DNA of 64,000 nucleotides from CAVQGZ01 sp963712175 (GTDB lineage: Bacteria > Actinomycetota > Actinomycetes > Jiangellales > Jiangellaceae). The number at the start of each line of letters is the position of its first letter. Position 1 is the stretch's first letter. The notes beneath the pieces are model-generated. The model saw only the letters and a program-made list of their open reading frames with translations. It had not been told where the DNA came from and made no database searches. The stretch lies in NCBI GenBank assembly GCA_963712175.1, contig CAVQGZ010000004.1, positions 806,001 through 870,000 of the forward strand. The letters run 5' to 3'. Shown here in pieces: positions 9,135 to 17,360 of this stretch. The position numbers were made by a program, and so were the translations under genes.

Positions 9135-10799
9135 CTAGCCGCCCTCGTCACCACCGGGAGTCGCCCGAGCGACGATCGAGGCGGCGTCCACGCCGCGCGG
9201 GAGTGCACCGAAGAGCCCGAGCGACGCCGCGGACGCCTCACCCAGCCGGGTCGTGACGAAGGCGTCGGCGACGCTCGGGGGGCTGAACCGGATCATCAAC
9301 GAGGCTTGCAGCAACGTGGCGACCCGACCGGACAGCAGTCGGGCCTGGCGTGCGGCATGGTCGGTGTCGCGGGCGAGCTCGGCCAGCAGCCCCGTCAGGC
9401 CGTCGACCGCCCGGTCGTAGTCGGCGTTCGATCCCGAGGCCAGTGCGAGCTCCTCGCCGAGTGCCTCGAGGGTCGATGGCTCGCGCGCGAGCACCCGCAG
9501 AAGGTCCAGCGCCTGGACGTTGCCGGACCCCTCCCAGACTGCGTTCACGGGCGACTCCCGATACAGCCGCGGCATCCCGCTCTCCTCGGCGTACCCGTTG
9601 CCCCCGAGGCACTCCAGGGCCTCACCAATCGCTGCCACGGACCGCTTGGTCACCCAGTACTTCGCCGGCGGGAGCGCGATCCGTCGCAGCGCCGCCTCCT
9701 GATCGGACTCCGAGTCGAACGTCGCCGCCAGCCGGACTGCCAGCATGGTCGCAGCCTCGGACTCCAGCGCCAGGTCCGCCAGGACCGACGACATCGCCGG
9801 TTGGTCGGCGAGCAAGGCCCCGAAGGCCGAGCGGTGAGCCGCGTGCCATGTCGCCTCGGCGACGGCCGCGCGCAACAGGCTGGACGAGCCGATCACGCAG
9901 TCCAGCCGGGTCGCGGCGACCATCGAGATGATCGTGGCGACGCCGCGTCCCTCCTCGCCCAGCCGCCACGCGAGCGTGGAGTCGAGCTCGATCTCGGACG
10001 AGGCGTTCGACCGGTTGCCCAGCTTGTCTTTCAACCGCTGGATCAGGAAGACGTTGCGGCTCCCGTCGGGCAGCACCCGCGGGACGACGAAGCACGTCAG
10101 CCCGCCAGGTGCCTGGGCGAGCATCAGGAAGACGTCGCTCATCGGGGCCGAGCAGAACCACTTGTGCCCGGTCAGCGCGTACACGTCGGGGTTGGGTGTG
10201 GGGTCTGCACGGGTCGTGTTGGAGCGCACGTCCGAGCCGCCCTGCTTCTCGGTCATCGCCATCCCCGCGATGCAGCCGGCCTTCGACGCCGGGTCGCGCA
10301 ACCCGAACTCGTAGCCCGTGCTCGACAGGCGCGGCACCCACTCGTCAGCGAGGGCGGGGTCGCCGCGAAGGGCCGGGACCGCGGCGTATGTCATCGAGAT
10401 CGGGCACCCATGCCCGGCCTCGACCTGGGACCAGGTGTGGAAGCCGACCGCCCGGGCTACGTGTGCTCCGGTGCCGGGCGGCTGGGTCCACGGGGTTCCG
10501 TGCAGGCCGTTCGTCGTCGCGACGTCCATCAGATGGTGCCAGGAGGGGTGGAACTCGACCTCGTCGATGCGCCTGCCGTAGCGGTCGTGGCTGATCAGCA
10601 TCGGCGGATGGGTGTTGGCGTCGTTCCCCCAGGCTCGCGCACCGGCAGTCCCGGCGAGGCGCCCGAGGTCGTGGAGGCGATCGGCATGGGCCGCAGCTCC
10701 GTGTCGGTGCATCGCCTCACGCAGCACGACGTCAGCCCCCAGGACGTCGTAGCCGATCAGCGGGGGAGTCTGGTTGGTCACCTCATGGGTCGGAGGCAT
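9135..10799 (-). CDS. Acyl-CoA dehydrogenase family protein, AidB-like
   Basis: A 554-residue flavoprotein of the acyl-CoA dehydrogenase superfamily, closest in layout to AidB: an N-terminal segment (NQTPPLIGYDVLGAD), the FAD-contact region AMTEKQGGSDVRSNTTRA, a TGHKWFCSAPMSD strand, and a C-terminal LECLGGNGYAEE...YRE motif. E. coli AidB is part of the adaptive response to alkylation damage and also has isovaleryl-CoA dehydrogenase activity. Which activity applies here cannot be judged. The open frame extends upstream to 10925, but the ATG at 10799 gives the normal AidB-type N terminus. It ends 10 nt before treX, so read-through into the tre genes is likely. Confidence 0.85.
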   Translation of the reverse strand: MPPTHEVTNQTPPLIGYDVLGADVVLREAMHRHGAAAHADRLHDLGRLAGTAGARAWGNDANTHPPMLISHDRYGRRIDEVEFHPSWHHLMDVATTNGLHGTPWTQPPGTGAHVARAVGFHTWSQVEAGHGCPISMTYAAVPALRGDPALADEWVPRLSSTGYEFGLRDPASKAGCIAGMAMTEKQGGSDVRSNTTRADPTPNPDVYALTGHKWFCSAPMSDVFLMLAQAPGGLTCFVVPRVLPDGSRNVFLIQRLKDKLGNRSNASSEIELDSTLAWRLGEEGRGVATIISMVAATRLDCVIGSSSLLRAAVAEATWHAAHRSAFGALLADQPAMSSVLADLALESEAATMLAVRLAATFDSESDQEAALRRIALPPAKYWVTKRSVAAIGEALECLGGNGYAEESGMPRLYRESPVNAVWEGSGNVQALDLLRVLAREPSTLEALGEELALASGSNADYDRAVDGLTGLLAELARDTDHAARQARLLSGRVATLLQASLMIRFSPPSVADAFVTTRLGEASAASLGLFGALPRGVDAASIVARATPGGDEGG

Positions 10800-10957
10800 G
10801 CCGCCACGGTAGACCCGAGGACACAGATCGCAGGGTGCTGCGTCACTAGGGTGGCCTATATGGCTACGGAGCGTTGCGTCGCAAGCGCGACGCCTGAAGG
10901 GTTCGCGAGCAGGTGGGTCGTCCACGACACCGCTCGAGGGGTCTGAGTGGTCGCGTC

Positions 10958-12202
10958 GTGAGCGAGGGTGCCGAGCGGGTCGGGATCGTTCTCACCGGCG
11001 CTGCCGCGCGTGGCGCGTTCCAGGCCGGCGCCCTTGCTCAGCTCCTGCCCGCGTTGGCTCGCCGAGGGATGACACCGACCGTGGCGATCGGCACGAGTGC
11101 CGGGGCGATCAACGCCGCGCTATGGGCCTCCTATGCGCACCTGAGCACCGACGAGATCGGCCGTCGCCTGCGGGGCCTCTGGGTGGGTACGGACTCCGAC
11201 GACATCTTCCGCCACCCACTGCTCACCTTGCCGTCCGTGACCTGGGATGCGCTGCGCAGCAGCGTCGGTCTGGGCGGAGGTGTGGATGCGCTGCTGGACA
11301 CGTCGCGCCTGGTCGCCACCGCGGGCGAGGCTCTGGACACCGTCCAGATCTCGGCGAACGTCGACCACGGGATCGTCGACGCTGTCGGCGTGGTCGCCAC
11401 CCGTATGCCGGCTGCCGCCGACCCTGCGGCGGTGAGCAGCGGTCGCAGCGTCCTCTTCCTGGACACGACGCTCGACGCGTCGACCGTGGCGGATCCGAGC
11501 AGGGCACTCGATGTCGCGCGTAGCCGCATCAGCGCCGAGCACGTCGTGGCGTCCTCGGCCATCCCGCTGGCGTTCCCGGCCGTTCGGGTGAGCCACCCGC
11601 CGGGCGTCGGCGGCTGGTACGCCGACGGGGGTATCCGCCTCAATGCCCCGCTTCGTCCGGCTGTCCAGCTCGGTGTCGATCGCCTCGTCGTCGTTGCCGC
11701 CCACTCGACCCGCTACGGCGACGCCCCTGGGCCGGAGCCGGCCAAGGCCTCGCAACCCGACCTCGCCGACTCGGCGGCACATGTGCTGCACGCCGTGCTC
11801 GCCGATCGGATGGTGGAGGATCTCGCCGACCTGCGCTGGACGAACAGCCTGTGCAGCGCCATGGGCGACGGTGAGCTGGTCGACCGCTGCGGCGAGCCGC
11901 TCCGGCGCATCCCGGTGCTCACGGTGGCACCCGAGCCGGGACAGCTCGCCGCCGTGGCCGACAGCGTGCTCCGCGACAAGTATGGAACGTGGCCCTGGCG
12001 ATGGTTCGACGACTCCGGGACCTGGCTTCTCGGTCGGCTGCTCCGCAGCGTGGGGGATGGCCCCGGTCGAGCCGAGCTGCTCAGCTACCTCGCGTTCGAG
12101 TCCGAGTACTTTGCCGAGCAGATCACGCTGGGGTCGGCTGCGGCCGACGCTGCGCTGGCCCGTGGCTGGTCCGACGACGGCCGAGTCGGCGCCGGCTCGT
12201 GA
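10958..12202 (+). CDS. Patatin-like phospholipase
   Basis: A 414-residue patatin-domain lipid acyl hydrolase with a Ser-Asp dyad. The oxyanion-hole loop is GAAARGAFQAG (about 14-24), the nucleophile elbow is GTSAG (45-49, Ser47), and the catalytic Asp lies in YADGGIRLNAPL. No signal peptide is seen, so it acts in the cytoplasm or at the inner membrane face. The GTG at 10958 is chosen because it places the oxyanion loop near the N terminus as usual; the ribosome-binding site is weak. It diverges from the AidB-like gene, sharing a ~158-bp intergenic region. The substrate is unknown; phospholipids or storage lipids are likely. Confidence 0.85.
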   Translation: MSEGAERVGIVLTGAAARGAFQAGALAQLLPALARRGMTPTVAIGTSAGAINAALWASYAHLSTDEIGRRLRGLWVGTDSDDIFRHPLLTLPSVTWDALRSSVGLGGGVDALLDTSRLVATAGEALDTVQISANVDHGIVDAVGVVATRMPAAADPAAVSSGRSVLFLDTTLDASTVADPSRALDVARSRISAEHVVASSAIPLAFPAVRVSHPPGVGGWYADGGIRLNAPLRPAVQLGVDRLVVVAAHSTRYGDAPGPEPAKASQPDLADSAAHVLHAVLADRMVEDLADLRWTNSLCSAMGDGELVDRCGEPLRRIPVLTVAPEPGQLAAVADSVLRDKYGTWPWRWFDDSGTWLLGRLLRSVGDGPGRAELLSYLAFESEYFAEQITLGSAAADAALARGWSDDGRVGAGS

Positions 12203-12250
12203 CGGCACATCCACGCATCCCTTGACGTCGACCCGCTCATGATCGAAGGT

Positions 12251-12293
12251 CGGGGCTTGCGGGGCCCACGTCCGGTGGCCCCGCCCGACCCCG
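12251..12293 (+). promoter_or_regulatory. GC-rich stem-loop directly before a ribosome-binding site
   Basis: GGGGCCCAC (12261-12269) pairs with GTGGCCCC (12275-12282) with one bulged C and a 5-nt loop. An outer CGGGG (12251-12255) can pair with CCCCG (12289-12293), whose last base is the first base of the GGAGG of the next gene. It lies about 50 nt after the patatin stop and has no following T tract. It could end patatin transcription, or form a 5' leader limiting access to the ribosome-binding site. Confidence 0.4.
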
Positions 12294-12302
12294 GAGGTGG
12301 CT

Positions 12303-12680
12303 ATGCCCGCGCCCTATCGACTGTTCTACGTCCTGACCTACGCCACCCAACCGGGGAAGCTGGGGGAGGCCGTGTCCTGGTACGAGCAAGGGCTGGGCGT
12401 GTGGACACGCATGCCGGGCGTGATCTCCGTGCAGGGCCTCACGCAGCAGTTCAACCTGGGACCCGACGAGTACCACATCGAGATCTGGTTCGAGATCGAG
12501 GACTACAGCGTCCTCGACGCCTGGGACCGGGTGGGCGGGGAGCTGCAGAGCGACTTCATCGAGCTCGTCAAGGCTGCGCAGAGCTGCGTGAAGCCCGGTC
12601 CCGCTCGGCTGATGGGTGAGCTCGCCGGGTCGGTGCCGGAGAAGATGGGTGGGACGCTGGCACCGGGAGCGGCCGAGTAG
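12303..12680 (+). CDS. Small hypothetical protein, possible dimeric alpha/beta-barrel fold
   Basis: A 125-residue cytoplasmic protein. It starts RLFYVLTYATQPGKLGEAVSWYE and has a second strand region IEIWFEIEDYSVLDAW. This is the strand-helix-strand layout of dimeric alpha/beta-barrel (ABM or EthD-like) proteins, but no catalytic signature is recognisable. GGAGG at 12293-12297 lies 5 nt before ATG 12303, which decides this start over the GTG at 12297. It stands alone between patatin and the convergent aquaporin gene. Function unknown. Confidence 0.7.
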   Translation: MPAPYRLFYVLTYATQPGKLGEAVSWYEQGLGVWTRMPGVISVQGLTQQFNLGPDEYHIEIWFEIEDYSVLDAWDRVGGELQSDFIELVKAAQSCVKPGPARLMGELAGSVPEKMGGTLAPGAAE

Positions 12681-12723
12681 GGGCAGCCGCAACGGATCCG
12701 AGACCGACGGCTGCTGGCGGGGC

Positions 12724-13467
12724 TCAGCCCTTCGATGCCTCCTCGAGGGAGGCCGCCCGGCCCTCGCCCAGCAGAGGCTTGTACGTGAACCCGGCGATGA
12801 GTGCGCCGACGATGGGCGCAACGATGAACAGCCAGAGCTGGCCCATGGCGTCAGCCCCGGCGAAGAGGGCGGGTCCGATCGAACGTGCGGGGTTAACCGA
12901 CGTGTTGGTGACCGGGATGCTGACGAGGTGGATCAACGTCAGTGAGAGGCCGATTGCGAGAGGGGCGAACCCCTTGGGTGCCCGGGTGTCGGTGACACCG
13001 AGAATCACGTAGAGGAACACCGCGGTCAGGACGACCTCGATGACGAGGGCAGCCAGCAGCCCGTATCCCCCCGGCGAACGGTCCCCGTACCCGTTGGTGG
13101 CGAATCCGGACTCGACGGCGGAGAACCCCTCGACACCCGAGGCCACCACGAACAACACCGCCGCCGCGGCGACCGCGGCTATCACCTGCGTCGCGATGTA
13201 GCTGAGGGTGTCCTTCCAGGCGAACCGACCTGCTGCGGCGGCGCCAAGGGTGACCGCTGGGTTGAAGTGCCCGCCCGAGAGATGACCGACGGCGTAGGCC
13301 ATCACCAGGACGGTGAGGCCGAATGCCAGCGAGACCCCGAGAAAGCCGATGCCCAGTGGGTTCCCGGTGTCATCAGCAGGGAAGTTCGCAGCCAGAACGG
13401 CCGCACCACACCCACCGAACACCAGCACGAACGTTCCGAGAAACTCCGCGCCGAGCCGGCGGGTCAT
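12724..13467 (-). CDS. aqpZ: Aquaporin Z, water channel
   Basis: A 247-residue major-intrinsic-protein channel with six membrane segments and both half-helix motifs: SGGHFNPAVT and TNTSVNPARS. It aligns over its length with E. coli AqpZ as I recall that sequence (FGGCGAAVLAA, FATNGYGDRSPGGY, ISIPVTNTS-type segments). The narrow-pore residues look like a water-selective aquaporin rather than a glycerol facilitator. A second ATG at 13488 would add seven residues; 13467 is chosen because it matches the AqpZ N terminus (RRLGAEFLGT) and has AAGGA about 7 nt upstream. Confidence 0.93.
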   Translation of the reverse strand: MTRRLGAEFLGTFVLVFGGCGAAVLAANFPADDTGNPLGIGFLGVSLAFGLTVLVMAYAVGHLSGGHFNPAVTLGAAAAGRFAWKDTLSYIATQVIAAVAAAAVLFVVASGVEGFSAVESGFATNGYGDRSPGGYGLLAALVIEVVLTAVFLYVILGVTDTRAPKGFAPLAIGLSLTLIHLVSIPVTNTSVNPARSIGPALFAGADAMGQLWLFIVAPIVGALIAGFTYKPLLGEGRAASLEEASKG

Positions 13468-13622
13468 GGGAGGTTCCTTCTGAGGCATGGGGATCCCTTC
13501 CGCACCTGCGCGAGACTGCGGCGCCGGACCCTCGTCCGGCTACCGGCCCTTGTTGGCGAGGCGAAGGCTAGCGTCCCGCCAAGCCGGGTGGCCGACGTGG
13601 CTACGAACGACTGGGTGGCCCC

Positions 13623-14339
13623 TCAGAACTGACCTTGGAACACCTCGGTGACGCGCTGGCGCCAGCGTGGCCGATCCGTCCGGTAGTACTGGAGGCGTTG
13701 ACGGACCTCCGGGGCCATGCGCACCCAGTAGACGGTGTTGACGGCCAGGGACCAGAGCAGCAGCGCTCGGTCGTCGCGCCAGACGGCATAGGGCACCATC
13801 AGTGCGGGCCACGCCTCCAACGCAATGAGCGCATCGCCAATGGCCACGCCGCACACCCATCCGACCCCCGTCGTAACCGGTACCGATCGCCAGTCGAGCA
13901 CGAGCGCGCCCCCGAGGATCGGCGACTGGCCGAAGCCACCGAGGCCACCGTGGAACGCGGGGTAGGCGTGCCCGAGAACCGCAGCTGCCGAGGCGGTGGC
14001 TGCCTCGGGTCGCCGTTGGCTCTCCGGCGCGAGGGATTTCACGACGCCGGTGACTGCGGCTGCCTTGGCGATGTCCATGACGGCCGCAAGCCCTCCCCAG
14101 CCGCCGCCGTGTCGGGCACCGAGCGACGAGGGGCTCACCCCGTGTGAGACCAGGGTGTTGTTCGCGTCGATGGTGTACTCGGTCGTGCTCAGGTCCTCCC
14201 CGCGAGCCACGAACCGGGCCAGCAGGCGGGTGGATGACAGCGAGCCGACCGCGTAGCCCGCCGCAGTGGCCATGAGGTAGCTCCTGGCGGAGCTGTCGCC
14301 GCGCGTGGACTCACCGGTTCCCACCGTCGTCTCAGTCAC
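13623..14339 (-). CDS. PlsY-like glycerol-3-phosphate acyltransferase family protein, atypical
   Basis: A 238-residue multi-pass membrane protein that resembles PlsY in order of features: a GSLSSTRLLARFVARGEDL start, a middle DIAKA motif where PlsY has DxxKG, and GHAYPAFHGGLGGFG where PlsY has GHxxPxFxxFxGGKG. Genuine PlsY transfers acyl groups from acyl-phosphate to glycerol-3-phosphate. Here the Gly of the second motif and the Lys of the third are replaced, so activity may be altered or lost. It is downstream of the glutaminase gene (44-bp gap) on the same strand. Confidence 0.65.
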   Translation of the reverse strand: MTETTVGTGESTRGDSSARSYLMATAAGYAVGSLSSTRLLARFVARGEDLSTTEYTIDANNTLVSHGVSPSSLGARHGGGWGGLAAVMDIAKAAAVTGVVKSLAPESQRRPEAATASAAAVLGHAYPAFHGGLGGFGQSPILGGALVLDWRSVPVTTGVGWVCGVAIGDALIALEAWPALMVPYAVWRDDRALLLWSLAVNTVYWVRMAPEVRQRLQYYRTDRPRWRQRVTEVFQGQF

Positions 14340-14383
14340 GGCTGATGATTATGTCGGGCGACCGCGGTTGTTCTTCAGGGACT

Positions 14384-15352
14384 TCACGCGTTGGTTGCGT
14401 CCCCTCGGTGCTCGATGATGTCCAGCACGGTTGACCCGAAGTTCGTCGGGTCGAAGACATGCATGCCGAGGTTGTCGGCCAGGCCGACACAGGCAGTGAT
14501 TCCGCGCACGCTGTTGCCTCGCTCGTCGAGTCTCGGTGAGTACGCAGCGATGCCCATCTGTCTGTTGACGCAGGCGAATACCCCGCCTGAGACACCTGAC
14601 TTGGCCGGGATGCCCGCATCCACGACCCACTGGCCCGAGTAGTTGTACATCCCGCAGCTGAGCATGACCGAGAGCGTGTCCCGCACGGCAAGAGCATCGA
14701 GAACCGGCTCGTTCGTCGTGGGGTCGATACCCAAGTTGGCCAGCGTCGTCGCCATCGTCGCCAGCTGTGTGGCCGTTACCTCGATACTGCACTGCCTCGT
14801 GTACGTCTCCACCGTTTGGTCGACATCTTCGATGATGCCGGAGCCGTGCAGCAAGTGAGCGATGGCCAGATTGCGGTCGGCGGACCCGAGTTCAGACTTG
14901 AAGGTGCTGCGGTCTACTCGGAGTTCCGTGCCAGCGAACGTGCTGTACGAGTCGCGGATGAACTCGAATGTGTCATCACCATGCACGGTGCAAAGAAGAC
15001 CGGTCATGGCGATGGCCCCGGCGTTCACCATCGGGTTGAAGGGCACCCCACGTTCGTCGAGCACCACCGAGTTGAAGTCGTCACCTGACGGTTCGACGCC
15101 CGTGTGCTCGTAGACCTGCTCCCCTCCGAACTCGGTGAGTGCCAGCGCGAACGTGAAGGGCTTCGACATCGACTGGATCGTGAACGGCGCGTCCGTGTCT
15201 CCGACCTCGATGACGTGACCATCCAGGGTGACTGCGGCTACTCCGAACAACTCGGGGTCTGACTCGGCCAGCTTCGGAATGTACGTCGCACGGTGACCGC
15301 TCGTGTCGTCCCGCGCAGCCTCGTAGGCAGCCCGGACTGCGGCTTCGATCAC
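14384..15352 (-). CDS. glsA: Glutaminase
   Basis: A 322-residue glutaminase of the serine-dependent family, which hydrolyses L-glutamine to glutamate and ammonia. The SxxK dyad is in TIQSMSKPF (Ser61, Lys64), and the downstream motifs NPMVNAGAIA, SADRNLAIAHLL, MLSCGMYNYSG and AGIPAKSGVSGG are all typical. Cytoplasmic. The ATG overlaps the stop of the PAS-domain gene by 4 bp, so the two are translationally coupled. That suggests the PAS protein modulates or senses something relevant to glutamine use, but this is inference. Confidence 0.95.
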   Translation of the reverse strand: MIEAAVRAAYEAARDDTSGHRATYIPKLAESDPELFGVAAVTLDGHVIEVGDTDAPFTIQSMSKPFTFALALTEFGGEQVYEHTGVEPSGDDFNSVVLDERGVPFNPMVNAGAIAMTGLLCTVHGDDTFEFIRDSYSTFAGTELRVDRSTFKSELGSADRNLAIAHLLHGSGIIEDVDQTVETYTRQCSIEVTATQLATMATTLANLGIDPTTNEPVLDALAVRDTLSVMLSCGMYNYSGQWVVDAGIPAKSGVSGGVFACVNRQMGIAAYSPRLDERGNSVRGITACVGLADNLGMHVFDPTNFGSTVLDIIEHRGDATNA

Positions 15353-15744
15353 GGCATCTCCTCGATGATGCCTTGGAGCACCCCGGCCCTCTCGGTGACG
15401 ACGAGCATTATCGGAATGGTGGAACCGTCACGGTGCAGGGCCTCGACCTCGACCCACGAACCCATTGCCTTCTTCTTGCCCGTCGCGACGTAGGTGTCCA
15501 ACGAGGAATGGTGGCGCTCGCGGAACTTCCTCGGCATCAGCACGTCGATGTCCTGACCCACAAGGTCGGGCTCGGTCCATCCCGTCATGGCTTCCACGTC
15601 ACCGCGGACTCCGGTGATGATCCCGTCCTCGTTCGCGTCAACTGTCATCATCATGCGGTCGTCTCCCGTCAAGAAGCCCTTGCCCTGCGTGACGTGACCG
15701 CCAGCCTCCACACCAGCCAGTGGTGGTAGATCGTGGTCTTCCAC
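15349..15744 (-). CDS. Stand-alone PAS-domain sensor protein
   Basis: A 131-residue protein consisting essentially of one PAS domain: TVDANEDGIITGVRGDVEAMTGW, VGQDIDVLMP, ERHHSSLDTYVATGKKKAMGSWVEVEALHRDG and IPIMLVVTE. No output domain is attached. The GTG at 15744 gives the longest frame but has a weak ribosome-binding site. The ATG at 15654 (just before TVDANEDG) has GGGAG about 8 nt upstream and may be the real start, leaving a bare PAS domain of ~101 residues. It is coupled by a 4-bp overlap to glsA. Ligand (flavin, haem or a small molecule) cannot be told. Confidence 0.75.
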   Translation of the reverse strand: MEDHDLPPLAGVEAGGHVTQGKGFLTGDDRMMMTVDANEDGIITGVRGDVEAMTGWTEPDLVGQDIDVLMPRKFRERHHSSLDTYVATGKKKAMGSWVEVEALHRDGSTIPIMLVVTERAGVLQGIIEEMP

Positions 15745-15943
15745 AGGCCAAGGGCGACCTGCATCTCGTCGGCGACAGTCTCACATCGGCGAGGACAGAA
15801 TGTCGAAGAATGGGACGAGCAGCCGCACGCTCGTCAGATCCGTGTCTCCGCGGGCACGGCGCCTTCAGATGGGCGGATCACCGAGCTGGCGTTCGGCATT
15901 TCCGCCGTTCTTGCCTGGTGCGGTACTTCCTCGTTTCCGCTGG

Positions 15944-16018
15944 TGGGCGATACTGGACTCGAACCAGTGACCTCTTCCGTGTCAAGGAAGCGCGCTAACC
16001 AGGCTGCGCCAATCGCCC
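15944..16018 (-). tRNA. tRNA-Val(GAC)
   Basis: The minus strand folds as a complete 75-nt cloverleaf: acceptor GGGCGAT/ATCGCCC with discriminator A, D stem GCGC/GCGC, anticodon stem CTTCC/GGAAG around loop TTGACAC (anticodon GAC), and T arm ACTGG-TTCGAGT-CCAGT. CCA is not encoded. The D stem differs from the second copy (GCTC/GAGC there) by compensatory changes, which argues for a real functional gene. Confidence 0.93.
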
Positions 16019-16053
16019 GCTGTGCAGTTGTTCGTGCTGGTGGTGCTGTTGCG

Positions 16054-16124
16054 AGGTGGAGACGGGATTTGAACCCGTGTACACGGCTTTGCAGGCCGTT
16101 GCCTCGCCTCTCGGCCACTCCACC
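16054..16124 (-). tRNA. tRNA-Cys(GCA)
   Basis: A 71-nt minus-strand cloverleaf: acceptor GGTGGAG/CTCCACC with discriminator T, anticodon stem ACGGC/GCCGT around CTGCAAA (anticodon GCA), and T arm ACGGG-TTCAAAT-CCCGT. Middle gene of a Val-Cys-Gly cluster. Confidence 0.93.
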
Positions 16125-16154
16125 GTGAGCCGGCCGCCTGGCTGACGGTCCTCG

Positions 16155-16227
16155 AGCGGACGACGGGATTCGAACCCGCGACCCTCACCTTGGCAAGGTG
16201 ATGCGCTACCAGCTGCGCTACGTCCGC
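16155..16227 (-). tRNA. tRNA-Gly(GCC)
   Basis: A 73-nt minus-strand cloverleaf: acceptor GCGGACG/CGTCCGC, discriminator T, anticodon GCC in the loop of CACCTTGCCAAGGTG, and T arm GCGGG-TTCGAAT-CCCGT. Like the Val gene of this copy its D stem is GCGC/GCGC instead of GCTC/GAGC, with both arms changed together. It diverges from pabB. Confidence 0.93.
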
Positions 16228-16322
16228 GTGCACCGGGATCGTCCGGAGCGAAGGTCAAGACTACCCGATGGAATCGAGGCTCAGGCGCCCCCGGCACGCC
16301 GCGCACACTACGGTCAGTCACG

Positions 16323-17360
16323 GTGGACGAGGCGCGACGACCGGCTCCAGGGGAGCCGTACGCCTACGTTGCCGGCCGACTTGCCACCGACCTGGTGGAC
16401 GTCTCTCACGACCCCATGGACCTCGACGGCAGCGGCTACTGGGCGGTCGTGGGCACCTTCGAGGGCTCCTGGACGTTCGCTCGGTTCGCACGTGTCGAGC
16501 CCTCTGGGCCTCCGGAGTCGTCGACACCCTGGCAAGGTGTCGACGTCGCAGCCTGGCGCAGCTCGCTGGACGAGACACAGTACCGGGCAGGTGTCTCGGA
16601 CGTCCGCGATCGGATCGCCGCTGGCGACGTGTACCAGGTCAACTTGTGTCGCGTCCTGAGCGCCCCGCTGCCGGCCTCGGCCGACATGGCGTCACTCGCC
16701 GACATCCTGCAGGACGGAAACCCTGCTCCGTACGCGGCGCGTGTGTACGTGCCAAGCGTCGGCGTCGACGTCGTCAGCGCCTCGCCGGAGCTGTTCCTGC
16801 GTCGTGACGGTGAGGACATGGCCTCGTCGCCGATCAAGGGAACCGGGCGGTCGGCCGATGACCTCACCGCCAAGGACGTGGCCGAGAACGTGATGATCGT
16901 GGACCTCGTCCGCAACGACCTGGGCCGGGTAGCCGCGACGGGCAGCGTCGTGGTGGAGGACGCGTTGTCGGTCGAGCCGCACCCCGGGCTGGTCCACCTC
17001 GTGTCTACGGTTCGCGGACGGCTGCTTGGCACTGCGACGTGGAGCGAGATCCTCGACGCGACGTTCCCGCCCGGGTCGGTCTCGGGAGCTCCGAAGTCGA
17101 GCGCCCTGCGAGCCATCCGGGACTTGGAGCCTGTTGAGCGCGGCCCCTACTGCGGCGCCATCGGATGGGTCGACGCAGACACTCGACGCGCTGAGCTCGC
17201 TGTGGGCATCCGCACGTTCTGGCGGGACGCCGAGACGTTGCGCTTCGGTACGGGGGCCGGGATCACGTGGGGTTCCGACCCCTCTCGCGAGTGGCACGAG
17301 ACCGAGCTGAAGGCTCGGCGACTCCTAGGCTTGACCCAACCTAACGGGAGACGTTCATGA
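16323..17360 (+). CDS. pabB: Aminodeoxychorismate synthase component I (short PabB form)
   Basis: A 345-residue chorismate-binding enzyme that aminates chorismate to 4-amino-4-deoxychorismate for folate synthesis. It has IAAGDVYQVNLCR, SASPELFL, the PIKGT motif whose Lys marks PabB rather than TrpE (PIAGT), DLVRNDLGRV, HLVSTVRG, FPPGSVSGAPK and a final GAGITWGSDP. It is shorter than classic PabB because the N-terminal domain is reduced, as in many actinobacteria. A glutamine amidotransferase partner (PabA) is not in the window. It overlaps pabC by 4 bp. A frameshifted homologue lies at 20150-21222. Confidence 0.92.
   Translation: MDEARRPAPGEPYAYVAGRLATDLVDVSHDPMDLDGSGYWAVVGTFEGSWTFARFARVEPSGPPESSTPWQGVDVAAWRSSLDETQYRAGVSDVRDRIAAGDVYQVNLCRVLSAPLPASADMASLADILQDGNPAPYAARVYVPSVGVDVVSASPELFLRRDGEDMASSPIKGTGRSADDLTAKDVAENVMIVDLVRNDLGRVAATGSVVVEDALSVEPHPGLVHLVSTVRGRLLGTATWSEILDATFPPGSVSGAPKSSALRAIRDLEPVERGPYCGAIGWVDADTRRAELAVGIRTFWRDAETLRFGTGAGITWGSDPSREWHETELKARRLLGLTQPNGRRS

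Noticed and set aside
7508..9256. A 582-codon plus-strand open frame opposite treX
   Set aside because: The translation is Val/Glu/His-rich without recognisable domains, while the minus-strand treX has complete GH13 motifs, so this is a shadow frame.
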